From Acestrorhynchus altus (Eukaryota > Chordata > Actinopteri > Characiformes > Acestrorhynchidae): a stretch of DNA of 64,000 nucleotides. The DNA is taken from the NCBI GenBank assembly GCA_034509495.1, contig CM067523.1:3506867-3570866 (forward strand), given 5' to 3'. Below the pieces are notes generated by a model. The model had not been told where the DNA came from and did not search any database. It worked only from the letters and a program-made list of their open reading frames with translations. Positions 13,730 to 25,750 of the stretch are shown here, in pieces. Position 1 is the stretch's first letter; the number at the start of each line of letters is the position of its first letter. A program made the translations under genes and the position numbers.

Positions 13730-15350
13730 GCTCTTCTGGAGGGATTCCACGGTGTTCTCAGGCCAGCTGAGAGATTTAATCTCTTCCTGGCAAAAGCGCC
13801 AACATCTAACGTTCCCAGTCAATAGCACCACCCTCTTCCCCAGCGACAGCACCACCGGCTGGCCAACTAATGGTACCAAGCATAGCATTTCAAATGATGC
13901 ATAAATGAAAATAATCATATGGTGATAACATTTTTTGATGTTTTTGTCTACAGCAGCAATTCGATTGGTTAATGTCAGCCAACCAGTTGCAATTATCTCC
14001 GACATTCTCAAATGGAACTAAAAAAAATACAACCTATTTCTGTAAAACTGCACAAATATGTCAGTTTTGGTGACATATCGAGCAAAAGCAGAGCAAAATC
14101 AACATCAGAGCAACAACTTTTTCATGCCTTACGGCGTTCGTGCGTCTCCTCACCGTCCAAATCCCTCACCAGTGTTTACACCTGTCTCGTCTGATCTAAG
14201 ATCTTTCTTTGCTTTTGTTGGTCTGATCTTTTTCTTTTCGTCTCTTTGTAAATCTGTGTACAATGCCTGTACAACGTTCAACATGTAACAAGCGTCGCCC
14301 CCTGCTCCTTCTCTCCACTGTCCTGTGTCTGAGCACGTACACCCCACTTGCTGATTGGTTGTAGTGTTGTGTGGCTTCAATCTAATCTTCACAAACAACT
14401 CATCAAAATTCTTGCAATGTCAGCTCAAAAACAATCTGGGCAATTGATTTACGGGTGGATTTCTGAGATATATAGTGTTACCTAGTCCTGACTATGAAAA
14501 CATTGCACAAAATCGGCCTGTGGTTCTAAAGAATTAAAGAATTTGCTGGTGTTCAGTGGAATCCATTCTTGCCTCTACTAGTACAATGTCCCCCTAAACC
14601 CCCATTTTGTGTGGATCGCATGTTCAAAGTGAAGAATGTTCTTTCCTTCTCTTGTAAACTCAGCAGTTTTTAGATGCAAGGTTTTTGTCCCAAAGCAACG
14701 AGATCATGCCAGATTAATCAAATCCATCTCACTTCAGTAAACAACCTGGCTAAAAATGCACTTGTAACCTTCCTCCTCGTTCACCATCACCCTTCCAGCT
14801 CTTCTCTCCTCCTGCAGAGCTGCACTCCTCGCATGGCCTTGGTACAAGTTCACAGCCTGATGTCTGGGGAGATCCACTTGCAAAGTAGACAGAGTGCAGG
14901 CTGGAAAAACAAGCAACTCTCATCACAACAGGAGCAAAATGTCACATTGAAAGGAGAGAGAGCACTCTTCCACCCCAAAGCTTCTGTCCAAGCCATGCAA
15001 GCATGCAGGGGTTTTGAGGACACTCTCCATAGTTGTCTTCATCAGTTCACAAATATGTCTTTCTACCAGCTCTACACTGATCTCACCTGGCTGATTCTTT
15101 TTTTTTTTTTAAGGATTTCTGAGTGCACTTCTTTTCCGTTCTCAGCTTAATTATACTGACTGTTTCTCTTTTAGAGGATTAAGTCTGTCCTTTTGATGGT
15201 ACCATTTGTTCTTCTAAAATATAATGTCAGAATTTATAGCTCTCAAGTGCTTTCTTCTTCCAATGGCACTTCAAAGCTCTTGATTCGAGCTGAGCATGAA
15301 CTGGAGATCAATGTGACTGTCAGCTTTAAAAGGTCACCAGCAAGAGGACT
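13730..15350. other. Intergenic DNA, no gene recognised
   Basis: The longest open frame here, 158 codons at 14,674-15,150 (+), has no recognisable motif, crosses a poly-T run and has no exon-like neighbours. I see no RNA gene or known repeat in this stretch. Confidence 0.5.
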
Positions 15351-15529
15351 CATTTGACCTCTGCTGCACTGGATGCAGCTTTGAAACGATGCCTAACAGA
15401 GACATCCGGATTTGGATGTGTTGTTTTTAATCATTGTGGAATTTCTGACACCCACACAAGTTTCAGTGGAAACAAATTTGTGGTGAAACAAAGTACTGAC
15501 ACCTTATCAGACACTATGCACAGATGGCT

Positions 15530-15665
15530 CTTAGAACCTTTAGAACCTGAGTTCTGCACTTTGCAGGCAGTCACATGTTGTTTTCTAGGCTTCATATCTC
15601 AGGATCAGAGTAACCTACAGACATGACACACATATCATAACAAACTACAGGACTTTTGCTCTCTG
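15530..15665 (+). repeat. Dispersed repeat, copy 1
   Basis: The segment from CTGCACTTTGCAGGCAGTC through TTCTAGGCTTCATATCTCAG to CCTACAGACATGACACA aligns by eye with 61,060-61,160 in the same orientation. No coding capacity or terminal repeat is visible, so the class is unknown. Confidence 0.6.
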
Positions 15666-16094
15666 ACCACATTAGATATTGTTATGGGACGAATTATCCA
15701 GCCTGGAAATTCAGAAATACTTGAAAATACTCAAAAATATTCTTGTAAATACTCTGCATAATCAATTTCCAACAGGATTTCTGAGGCGTGTTTTTTGTTT
15801 ATATACAAAAAACCCAAAAAACATGTAGGCAAAAGTAGATTTATGATCAAAACATGGTCAAAATCATACAATATATTTAATTTATGTTAATATTTACACC
15901 TCAGCAAAAGACAAAATTGAGTAGGACCTCCTGAAAATAATAATATCTGGTATGTGATTTTTTTTCCCATAAATACTTTTCTAATTTGGTGAATAAAAGT
16001 ATGTCTAACTATGAACACATAATTGGCTTATATAGCACGGTGTGCAATAGCTTTTTACATTTTAGATATTATTTATACTGTATCAATCAGTCAT

Positions 16095-16202
16095 TTTCTG
16101 AGCCACTTCTTCCTGAACAGGGTCACAATTATTCCAGGGCTCACCTGGAGTCATCGAGCACAAGGCAGGAATACCCCCTGGACAGGGCGCCAGTCTATGG
16201 CA
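16095..16202 (-). repeat. SINE (family C) 3' part, - strand
   Basis: The + strand shows CCTGAACAGGGTCACAATTA, GGCAGGAATACCCCCTGGAC and GGGCGCCAGTCTATGGCAGG. These are the reverse complement of the family C 3' body (compare the GCGATGGACTGGCACC block at about 6,070). Confidence 0.65.
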
Positions 16203-16339
16203 GGGTAATTTATACTGTATATTGTTTATAATTTGTTTAATACTGTTTTTTTAAGTAATGATTTAAGGGGCACAAGCCAACATCTTGCCTAGGGCACTGC
16301 ATTGGTCAAGGTAGGCTATGACTATTTCGCAATATATCC

Positions 16340-16612
16340 AAATATCAGGCAGGTCTTGTGAAGTATCACCAGTATGCTGTGGTCACTACCTACCAAAAGT
16401 GCTCCAAGGAAGGACAACCAGTGAACCGCCAACAGGGACATGTGTGCCGAAGGCTCACTGATATGATCCATGGAGGTGCCACTTCACAACTTCCAGGACT
16501 TAAATAATCTACTGCAAACATCTTGATACCAGATATCACAAGACACCTTCAGGAGTCCAAGCATCGATGGAATGAGGGATCTGCTTTGGTACAAAGGGGG
16601 ACCTACACAATA
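16340..16612 (+). repeat. Interspersed fish repeat, copy 1
   Basis: The copy runs from CAGGCAGGTCTTGTGAAGTA through CTACCAAAAGTGCTCCAAGG to ATCACAAGACACCTTCAGGA and GGGGGACCTACACAATA. I know this order of blocks from a high-copy fish transposable element. A shorter diverged copy lies at 44,712-44,870 inside sin3a. The reading frame is broken throughout. Confidence 0.6.
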
Positions 16613-16689
16613 GACAGACTAAGCAGCTTTATTGATATGGTTGGTCGATGCATATCGCATCTGTCTTGCTAGAGAGCAAAAAAATATGT

Positions 16690-17060
16690 ACAGTCCGGCA
16701 CAAGAAGAAACCTGAACTCTTCATGAATAATTAACTGCGAAGCATCTCTGACATACACTTGCCCAAAAAATAACGCAAGTAGCAAGTATCTTTCCAGACA
16801 AACCGAGAACAAATCGAAATGCAGAAAACGAGGTTGGACCAGCCACACAATGAAAAGTCAATACCAAACACCACCAGACATGCTGTTACTTGGCTCCCAC
16901 AGGGGAAGAGAAAACACCAGGAAACAGGAGAAGAACATTAGAGAAGGTCAAATGGAGCAAAACTAGAACATCATGGATGGGAATGCTGCACATGGGCAAG
17001 CCCCATGGAGACAAATTGTGGACGACCAAAGAGCAAGTGGATTTAAACTAGTATGTCAAG
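16690..17060 (+). mobile_element. LINE ORF2 C-terminal fragment
   Basis: A degraded frame near 16,880-17,000 reads like the tail of a non-LTR element. It has a basic stretch around GSHRGREKTPGNRRRT that corresponds to the usual PQGKRKRGRPRNTWRR motif. No catalytic region is present. Confidence 0.5.
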
Positions 17061-17769
17061 TACGGCCAAAGCTTTGCAGGTAATTTATGAACAACATGTT
17101 TGGTAATTGGCATCTGAGGACCAGCAGCTGACACTGAGGGTCAGTACCAACCCCTAAGCATAATGAATGCAATGAGGCGTGAGAAGGCAATGGGAATGCT
17201 CTTAAAGAGAGTTAGAAAGATGCAACAACCAAATTGAATTGAATAGAAATCAGAAAGCAAATCATATAAAGACTATAATTCACTTTAGTGGTAATATTGG
17301 CAAACATAAGGATGGTGGTGGGATGGGAAAAGGGGATGACTGCTCCAATGTTTTTGTTCTTGGAATTGCTTTTTTTTGGCAGATAGAAAGATACCATTCC
17401 TCATTATCCTCATCTCCATTATCCTGTTTATTAAATACATTTGCATTTGTGCTATCTCTGTCCCATTTAATTACTTGTCCTTGTACTGTTCTGCTCTGTC
17501 TCTGTCTGTGAAAAGCAGAACTGTATCTAGCAGACCTTTCACCAATCGAATCACCGTATCACTGTTTGTCTCATATTCGTTCTTTGTGATGATCATTTGT
17601 TTTTTGACACCAGGTTCTGGTATGGTGTTAAATAAACAGTGTGTGTATATGTGGGCTGCAGGGTGTAGAATGGCTGTTTTTACTTTTGCTAAAAGTAATC
17701 AGGAGAATTCGTCCTCTTCTGTCGAGAGAGGAGCTCGGGTGCTTGTTCAGTCTCTTGTCTTCTAGCTGG

Positions 17770-17960
17770 CCTTCCTCTGTGGACAATCAGGCCCTTGCAA
17801 CTCATCCAAAATGCAGCGGCACGACTCCTCTTCTATATTCCCAGGTTCAGTTGTGTAACCCCTCTGCTGCGTTCCCTTTATTGGCTTCCTGCACCTGAAA
17901 ATCAGAAATAAAACCCTGATGCTGGCTTTTAAAACCAAAAATGGACCGACCCTCAGTACG
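17770..17960 (+). mobile_element. CR1/L2-like LINE reverse-transcriptase tail
   Basis: With frame breaks, the translation gives LQLIQNAA, then a block around FYIPRFSCVTPLL and YWLPAPENQK followed by KTLMLAFKTKNGP. This matches the terminal part of CR1/L2-type reverse transcriptases (LIQNAAARVLT...HWLPV...FK.L.L.YKALNG). It is a 5'-truncated dead insertion that runs directly into a SINE at 17,963. Confidence 0.7.
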
Positions 17961-17962
17961 TG

Positions 17963-18150
17963 TAACTCCTTATCTTAATGGTTAGAATAGCAGGCTTGAG
18001 GCTACAAGGTCAGCATTCTGATCCCTTCGATCGAAATGGATGGGGTGGCCTTGAGCAAGGTACCCAACCCCTAATTGTTCCCAAGTGGCCGTCCACTGCT
18101 CCAGGCATGTGTGCCCAGCACCCATAGTCACCCAAAGTATGTTCATTTTC
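17963..18150 (+). repeat. tRNA-derived SINE (family B)
   Basis: The head is TTATCTTAATGGTTAGAATA with an A-box-like TGGTTAGAATAGCAGG and a B-box-like segment near 18,015. The body reads TTGAGCAAGGTACCCAACCC and GGCATGTGTGCCCAGC. The last block matches the family B body at 4,160, 22,780 and 50,220. It may be a composite using a different tRNA head. Confidence 0.7.
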
Positions 18151-18764
18151 ATGGCCAGAGTTATTTGCTCCTTCTCCACCCTTAAATACCAACTTCACAG
18201 TTGGCCATTGAACAGTCAGTTTTCTCATCTCTCCCTCATAAAAATATTATTTTAAGCATATGCATGCATATATTTTAGGCATGTTTAGTTCCAAAATCAC
18301 CCGAACCCATCTTAGATGAATGTGGCCTTGATATTTTGTTACCTCATAAGTGTAAGTTGAAACTAACCATCTTATTTGGAATACCAGTAAACAAAGTCGC
18401 ACATAATTTATCTAATTAAAGGAATCATGTAGGCCAAGACTCTTAAATCCATGTTTATTAATAAGAACATCACAGCAGATAATCCCATTTGGCCAAAAAT
18501 GGAGGCTTCACCTGCACTGAGGAAATTACCTCATTATGCTACTGAAGAGAAACAACAGCTGAGGCGTTTGCACTTTGTCTCCATCTGCTGTTGAATATAA
18601 CCCCCAGATGTGAACCCTTTCACCAGGGAAATGTGTGATTATGTGAGACAATATATCAGTTTTGTTTTGCACCTCTTAGTGGTTTAATGAAAAAATAAGT
18701 ATTTGTACAGTAACATGGAATAATACGCAGTATTATTATACTACGACAGAAAAACAAGCAGTGT

Positions 18765-18885
18765 TTCTTAACCCTGGTCCTGGAGGCACCCCTACCCTGC
18801 ATATTTTAGCGCTTACCCTACCCCCAACACACCTGATTCAACTAATTAGCTCATTAACAAGCCCATCAGAGCAGTTTTAACTCAA
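18765..18885 (+). repeat. hAT-like MITE fragment
   Basis: Reads TTTCTTAACCCTGGTCCTGG, then AACACACCTGATTCAACTAA and GCTCATTAACAAGCCC. The same inner blocks recur at 53,515-53,640. Related ends bound the small element at 47,313-47,500. Only the left half is preserved here. Confidence 0.6.
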
Positions 18886-19559
18886 AACTGATGACATATA
18901 ACTTGAATTCTCTTATTTAAACCTATAAGAACCCATAAGTGTCACGGACCCTTTGAAAGATGTGTAAAGTTCCTTACAGCGCTCGTATTCACTTTAATTC
19001 ATGAAGCCCCTAAGTGACCCATACTGCACATCCTGGACACATGGCAGGACAGCTGAATGTGTGAACATGTGACCTCATTTACAAAATGCTGGTGTGCCTG
19101 GTCAGTCTGAGACAAAACCAGCTCGTTTGGTGAACTTTAGTTTCTAACCCACTTAACCATTCAAACACTTTAATACAATGTCATATATTACATTTAACCC
19201 CTTCTGACCCAATATCTAGAAATAAATAAGGAAATATGAAAGTTATGAAACTGTTGACACACTTGTTACACTGGGAATGTAACCTTTAAATGTTTACAGA
19301 GCAAATCATTTGACACATTTATGACAGAATAAACACCCAAGAGCTGCTCAATTAATATTGACAGCTACACTACCATGTGGGCCAACATGGTGATGTAAAC
19401 CAGTCAGTAAAACCACAAGCCCCCCATGCAAGATATATTTTTAGCTGAATGGTGACACAATATGATCTATGAACTATGTATGAACAATACAACATGAAAT
19501 TCTTCTTCCATTAATTACCATATTAAAAACTCCTCCATAGTGTGACTAGTTCTCCCCCA

Positions 19560-20211
19560 CCATGCAGGTCACCAAACTCAGATACCTGGGATTCAACACC
19601 TCCACATGCAGCTGGACTTTGGACTTCCTGACCAACAGACCCCAGTCTGTGAGATTGGGAAGTCACATGTCCTCCACCCTCACCCTGCACACTGGAGTAC
19701 CACAGGGCTGTGTGCTGAGCCCTCTGCTCTTCTCTCTGTTCAACCACTACTGTGTCCCTCTGCACACGTCCAACCTCATCATCAAGTTGCAGATGACGCT
19801 ACAGTAACTGACCACATCAGAGACACTGAAGAATCAGCCTACAGAGAGGAGATCCAGCACATGATTTCCTGTCGTACTTCCAACATCTTCATCCTCAACA
19901 CAGAGAAGACCCAGGAGCTCATTGTGGACTACCGTAAAACCAACTGTGTGATGGTTTGGTACAACAGCTCTACTGTGGCTGAAAGGAAGGAAGGCCCATC
20001 AAATGGTGGTAAAGAAACACCACAATGCATTATTGGTGCACAGCTCCCTGCCATTGGACATTCACCATCAGCGCTGTGTGTGCAGAGCATACAGCATTAT
20101 CAGGGACTCCTCGCACCCCAACCACACACTCCCATCTGGGAGGAGACACAGGAGCACCTGAGCAGGAACAAACCAGATCAGGAACAGCTTCTTGCCATAT
20201 TCAATTACTGA
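19560..20211 (+). mobile_element. Rex1/L2-like LINE reverse-transcriptase fragment
   Basis: Two overlapping + strand frames give the middle of a non-LTR reverse transcriptase. They read FLTNRPQSVRLG, then TLHTGVPQGCVLSPLLFSLF (the PQG block), a frame change, an IIKLQMT block where the FADDT catalytic motif should be, then IFILNTEKTQELIVDYRK. The catalytic FADD is lost and there is at least one frameshift, so the copy is dead. It lies about 1.3 kb upstream of the sin3a promoter. Confidence 0.85.
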
Positions 20212-20214
20212 CTG

Positions 20215-21380
20215 ATATTTCAGTTATATACCTATATAGTGTTTATACTGTGTATTTATTTCTATACCCTACTTCACACTTCTGCTATTTAGGAGGAAAT
20301 TGTAAGATTTTATCAGTCATTTAAAATATGGGTTTATTATAAAAACAAACTACAATACAAAGCAAATGAAACATGAACTACAACAAGAAAACAAACTGAA
20401 AAATTAAACTTGGGGAGACAAAACTAAACAGTCAAGGACCACAAAGGCCAAACCACACATGCCAATGGAGACCACTTACATGCACACATGCACAACAACA
20501 TATAGAGAGGCAGGGCTTCAAAGGAGGTGTAGGTGGGATACACTGTTGACCAGGTGGGGGGGCAAAGATGGAGACAAGACAGTAAACAAACAAATGGTAT
20601 AACAAAACAGAACAGAACAGAAGAAGACAAAGGACTGGAGAGGAGTGTGACAGTGTTTTGGCCTTTTTCCATTTATATCAGTGACATAGTGATCAGACTT
20701 TCTATTAGGGCTTTGGCCTCTGTCGCCAAAAGACCAAACATTCACATTCACACAAGGCAAAAAAAAAAATTATTCACCTTTAAACCTTTTAAAACCTTTT
20801 AGTCCTGAGACTAACTGATAAATGCTACATAATAAACACTAATTTTAGTAACAACTTATTACCACAATTACTGAATAAAACATACATTATTCAGTGCAAT
20901 AATGCATGTATAATGTATGTTAATGCGTAAATCCTCTAAATCACCATTATATATCTTTACTTTTATATTCTTCTAACAATAAAACCTGATTCGAGGCCAA
21001 TTGAATCCCAGTTTAAGAGCCAAGCGCTCCACCTACCACCTACAACTCTGACTGATCAACCAGATAGGCGGGGCTAATGACGTCAGTGGTCCAGAAATCG
21101 TTTTACGGATTAGTTCGGACCACTCTCAAGCTCAAAAACATGGAAAAAATATAAAATAATTATAATTTAAAAATAAAATAAATAAAACAATAATTATAAA
21201 AATATAATTATTAATAAATTTACTTAAGACGAATTCGACTACCTTCCTGCAAATATCACCGGCACGTGAGAGCGTTTCCTATAAACTCTTTGTTATTTTT
21301 ATTTTTTATCGTATAAAAGTTCGCCCGACTGCGAAAACATCCGGCGAAACGAGCGCAAACAGCGTAAGGCGAAGAAATCC
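20215..21380. other. Upstream region of sin3a
   Basis: AT-rich DNA leading into the GC-rich promoter. The segment 21,045-21,140 shares blocks with 10,660-10,800. A perfect CRE palindrome, TGACGTCA, is present at 21,078-21,085. No gene is visible on either strand, so there is no evidence of a divergent partner within 20 kb. Confidence 0.5.
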
Positions 21381-21389
21381 GACCCCTGG

Positions 21390-21520
21390 GTTGACCAATC
21401 AGGGCGTGTGGATTACCATGCCGCCAATCGCCTCGCGCGGTGGGCGTGTCTGTCACGCCCCTTTCCCGGTGCCCCCGCTCCCTGTGCGACGAGCCGCTCA
21501 GGGCTTGTTTTCCGATGTTA
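21390..21520 (+). promoter_or_regulatory. CpG-rich core promoter of sin3a
   Basis: Composition changes sharply here from AT-rich to GC/CpG-rich. Two CCAAT boxes are present in the sense direction (21,395 and 21,424), followed by GC-box or KLF-like motifs, GGTGGGCGTG near 21,438 and CACGCCC near 21,454. There is no TATA box in this block. This is the usual architecture of a broadly expressed TATA-less vertebrate promoter. The transcription start is inferred to lie around 21,470-21,520. Confidence 0.65.
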
Positions 21521-21648
21521 GCCGTTTAGCCCGTTAGCTTGTAACTGGAGCTGCTGTGCGGTAAACGGCTCTTATTCTTCGGTCCTAAAGCGACTCCAGG
21601 CCCGCGGGGCGGCGCGGAGGCGGCGGAGCGGCGCGGCTCCGCCTGCAG
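21500..21648 (+). other. sin3a: sin3a exon 1, non-coding
   Basis: A GC-rich segment that ends in a strong splice donor, GCCTGCAG followed by GTGAGC, at 21,648/21,649. It carries no start codon in frame with the protein, so it is inferred to be 5' UTR joined to the acceptor at 26,327/26,328. The 5' end is approximate. Further alternative 5' exons within intron 1 cannot be excluded. Confidence 0.55.
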
Positions 21649-22151
21649 GTGAGCGCTCTGTTTACTACTTAGCTCCGATGCTAACTAGCATAGCATAGCG
21701 ACGGTTGTGGCTTTAAAAGACGTTAAACGCAGACAGCGCGGCGTTAGGGACACCTTTCCACCCGGAGACCGACCGGGACATGTGGACTCGGTCACACAAC
21801 GGGGCGGCGATGTGCTGGTCGAGCCTGAGGGCCGTTAGGCTTTAAAAAGTGACCAACGGTCGTGTCGGCGACCGTTAACCCAACCGAAACCCCCTCTCCG
21901 GGACTGACCGTCAACTGACCATACACTGACCCCGCACGCAGCTCCAGGACACTGTCCTCACCTCCTGTAACGGCCCTGAACGAGCTTTTAACGGTTCACG
22001 AACCAAAACATCACCGGAGCTGAAGATCTAGAACCTGGGGATGATCTAGAGCCTCCTGGAACCCGAGAGGTGTGTGCAGGGGTGCTGGTAGAACATTTGA
22101 AACACTCACGTTACACAAGACTTGGGTCTGACTGCACCAGGAACCCCAGCA

Positions 22152-22400
22152 GGATCTAGTTGAGGTTCTGAGAATGAGATAGAGGTCCTTGATCATCATC
22201 AGCACGTTCTTGGAGGAAGACATAAACATAAGCAGGTTCTTGTTGGGGTTCTGTGAATGAGATTGAAGTCCTTGATCTTCATCAGCACCTTCTTGGAGTA
22301 GGACATGAACATAAGCAGGATTTTGTCAGGGTTGTGCGTGGAGATCAACTGTGTGAAAAGCTAGAAGTTCTTGATTTTCAGCACTTCAGAAAAAGACACC
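22152..22400 (+). repeat. 83-bp tandem repeat, three units
   Basis: Units start at 22,152, 22,235 and 22,318, an exact period of 83 bp. Each contains a block like TCCTTGATCTTCATCAGCAC followed, in the first two, by TTCTTGGAG and GACATGAACATAAGCAG. The third is degenerate. The array lies in sin3a intron 1, about 500 bp after exon 1. Confidence 0.75.
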
Positions 22401-22775
22401 CAAGCACACTCACCCACCTAGTGATCTTGGGTTGCTTTGTTTGTTCAAGCACACCAAAAGCTCATCTGCTGTACCTGAGATGAGTCTGAGACAAACTCCT
22501 TTTACGTCTTTGACTGATTACTGTGATCATAGTTCGCGGTTGTGCTCCATTCACTTGTCTGCTTGTGTGGCGGACTGTGTCTGGCTCGTTCCCAGACCTG
22601 AGAGGAGAGGGAGGGAGGTGAGCGCTGTATGCCAACCTCCAAACTGCTTACAAAAGTTTTGAAGGACTTTCTGCAGGGACCAACATGTTGACTCAAACTC
22701 TGGATCGACTGTGGTGTTGAAGTGTTAAAACAAAAATGGATGTGAGCTGGTAAGAAAAGTTAAAGGTGCACACAG

Positions 22776-23000
22776 TGATGGTGAGCACATGTGCCCGGAG
22801 CTGTGGGCAGCCCTATTAGCAGAGTCCAGGGAGTTAAGTGCCTGGAGAACTTGAGTTCATACCTTCAATATTAAAGGTGATAATGCTGACTTTGGGCCGA
22901 CTTCATTCACATGAGTCATGTCCTACCAGTTCAGGGATTTGAACCAACAACCTTCCAGTCACAAGGCTGGTTCCCTCACCTCCAGACCACGGCAGCCCCA
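22776..23000 (-). repeat. tRNA-derived SINE (family B), - strand
   Basis: On the - strand the element starts GGGCTGCCGTGGTCTGGAGG, has a B-box-like TGGTTCAAATCC and ends near GGGCACATGTGCTCACC. It is inserted in sin3a intron 1. Confidence 0.7.
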
Positions 23001-23267
23001 CACGTACTGTAGACAGTACTGGGGTTTGATGTTGACTCTTGTCTTAATGGCAGCTGCAGTCTGTTCAGGGAGATCATGGACACTAAACTTCAACTCGTGT
23101 ATCGTCACTTTGTATTTTATTATGTTTCTTTACGACAGTATCAACAGAAATGCTCTTTACTGATCTTCACCTCATCCACGGTGCCTCTGCCGTTATGTTT
23201 CGCATACTTGACCTTAAACACTGGTTGCTCGGGAACTTTCTGAGACTCAGAACTTGAAATTTTACTC

Positions 23268-23692
23268 GTGGTCCTTTTCCACCAAAAGAACTCTTGTACT
23301 TGTTCCGTTCAGGCTCATAAGACCCTTGCTGTTTTTCAGCGAACCAGCCCACATTTACACCAGTCTTGGTGGAACTGAGGTTACGTCACAGAATACGTCG
23401 TCGGCAGAGGGCGCCGCATAGTGCCAGTAAACGGAAGTGAGCATGGCAGAGCATTTGTGCTCTTATAGATGTTTGTTTTTCTCTGAAAAGCAAACATGGA
23501 TCAACTTTTGGCGATAAGACGTAGAAGACTGCGCAAGATCAATGGTATGGCATCACTACTTGCTCCTGAAAAACATACTAATCTTTGGTTCCTGCTGCAA
23601 ACAAACTTTTCAGGTTGCGGAACCTCAGTTGGAGGAAATGCACAGAACGGTTCCACGTTCCACGTTGGTGGAAAAGGGCCTTCATCGGCCCA
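23268..23692. mobile_element. MITE-like element with inverted ends
   Basis: The left part carries GTCCTTTTCCACCAA and the right part its inverse, TTGGTGGAAAAGGGCC. GTTCC/GGAAC-type blocks lie inside each end. No transposase is encoded, and open frames inside are short. It resembles the abundant short Harbinger-type elements of fish, but the class is uncertain. Confidence 0.5.
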
Positions 23693-23799
23693 ACGTCAGT
23701 ATTATCAAAATACCCAGATCGTACCCATAATCTTGAAGGTGTGGATTATAGTCTCTATATTATTTTTTCTTATGTAGTGTTTTCTTACTAAATTATCTC

Positions 23800-23892
23800 T
23801 TTTTCTACTTCTGTACTTATGCTGCGGCTGTAACCTTAATTTCGCTGAGGGAACCCTCCCAAGGGATCAATAAAGTTCTATCCTATCCTAAA
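23800..23892 (+). mobile_element. LINE 3' end with short tandem tail
   Basis: Reads AATTTCGCTGAGGGAACC then GGGATCAATAAAGTTC and ends in TATCCTATCC copies. That is a typical 3' terminus of CR1/Rex-like LINEs in fish, with an internal AATAAA and a short tandem tail. Confidence 0.55.
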
Positions 23893-25545
23893 ATGTTCTC
23901 CAGTGGTCCATAACCTGGGTTTATTCTTCTGTCTGTTTATTTGAACCTCATATCAGGGCCTTGATCCACCTTTGCAGTATTTCTTCCCTGAACTCATCTG
24001 GAAAGTCTTTCGACTAGGTCTAGGAACACTGCTATGCGGATTTGATTGCATTTTGCAACAGAAGCAAGTCAGATACTGAAATTGGATGATTAGTTCTGGA
24101 ATTAATCATCAATTGATTAATCAAAAATTCATCAAAATCAGCATCAACATAGGTAATATGAGGTAAAATGTTCAATTAATAGTGATAGTTGAGGCTGGAA
24201 ATTGCACAGCGTACTAGCAAAAAAAAAAGCAATATCTCATTAAAGCAGTCTTGATATGGTTGGTTATTCACGGCTTCCACATTGAGCAGCTGTTGAGCTG
24301 CAGTGGTTTCGAAATTTGTAAGAACTAAGTTGGAGCACCTGCACGAACCATCATCCACGTCATGGACTTTTTAATTTTTGGTTTGTACTGATGAAAAAAA
24401 AATAAGCAGATGTCCATTGAAGTAGGACTGAGCTACATTTTACATTTACAATCATAATCGAAATGCTTAAATATCACCAGCTCTTAATTTGTTAATTTAA
24501 TGATTTAATGAAAAATAGTAACTGTTGAATTTTATCAAAAGTGCCCCGAGGTGTAATCACACACAATAACATTTTGATTCAGTACAATAGAGTTAAAGCA
24601 TTTTCAATACAGCAACCAGATTAGTTGTTTTATGTATATTTGATATGTTAATGTTGAACAAGTAGCATAACACTGCGCATATTTTAATATCTGACATAAG
24701 ATTCGATTATACTTGATTTGTTGTTAAAATATTAGAGTCTGAATTTACACTGTACAGAATATGTTCTCTAAAATCACATCCCTTTTTAAAAACCTTGTTC
24801 TTCACAGAATTATTTATACTAAAATTAGATTTAAATGCACTTGAGTTATCAGATAATGGGAAACTCTGGGTCTGGGTCTACATGAGTCAAGCATGGGCTC
24901 TACTTTTCATTAACTAGCCAATGCTCTCGCAGAATAAGACCTGATGTAAACATAATGTAAAACCCAAAGTTCCGCTTCATTTCTTAAGATTTTTACACAG
25001 CACGTCGTGATGCTTCGTCTAGATTTAAATCCTTCATTTCATTAGTCGTGCTGGTTTCAGAATTGCTCTGAAAGTGTTTACCATCTCGCAGGTGCTGTTA
25101 GATGCTGCTTGGTTATTTTCAGTACCATGGTCATTTTCCATGCAGGAGAAGTTACAGAACTCCAGTATACATGCACTAGATGGCTTTCTTCAGCTAAGAA
25201 ATCAGAGTATACTGGTTATGGGACCATTTCGAGAATCAGATAAGTGCAGAAAGCCAGTTACAGTTGGATTATTGAGCAGGTTAAAGCACTGAATGATTGA
25301 AAGTCATTTCAGAGTGGATGTGTTCATAACGAAAGCCCCCACCACTTGTGATTCTGAGGGGTGTACTTATTTTTATGTGTACTGAAATGGGTGCGTCTGT
25401 GAGAGTTCAGTTACCCATAGTTCAAGTCAATAATAAGTTCTTGTGTGCCGAGGAGAACTTGATTTCTGTTGATTTCTTAATGGCTGATGATATCTAAAGA
25501 GCATGGTAACCAATATACCTCTGATATAATTTCTTTTTTTCTTTT

Positions 25546-25750
25546 TACAACTTATAAAAGACATAATTAGATAATAATAATATAATATTACAGCTTATGA
25601 AAGACAACATTAGATAATAATAATATAATATTACAACTTATAAGACAAAATTAGATAATAATAATATAATATTACAACTTATAAAAGACAAAATTAGATA
25701 ATAATATAATATTACAACTTATAAAAGACAATTAGATGATAATAATACGA
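25546..25750 (+). repeat. AT-rich minisatellite, about 40-bp units
   Basis: About five units of the form ACAACTTATAAAAGACA, AATTAGATAATAATAATA and TAATATT. Successive units vary in length by a few bases. The array lies in sin3a intron 1. Confidence 0.85.

Noticed and set aside
13709..14011. 100-codon - strand frame next to the LINE tail
   Set aside because: No resemblance to LINE or host proteins; random frame.
14674..15150. 158-codon open frame
   Set aside because: No motif, contains a poly-T run, no splice-linked neighbours and no resemblance to a known family.
17963..18040. Possible tRNA gene (A- and B-box-like text)
   Set aside because: Cannot form a clean cloverleaf by eye and continues into a repeated SINE body; the same applies to 3,177, 5,856 and 55,568.
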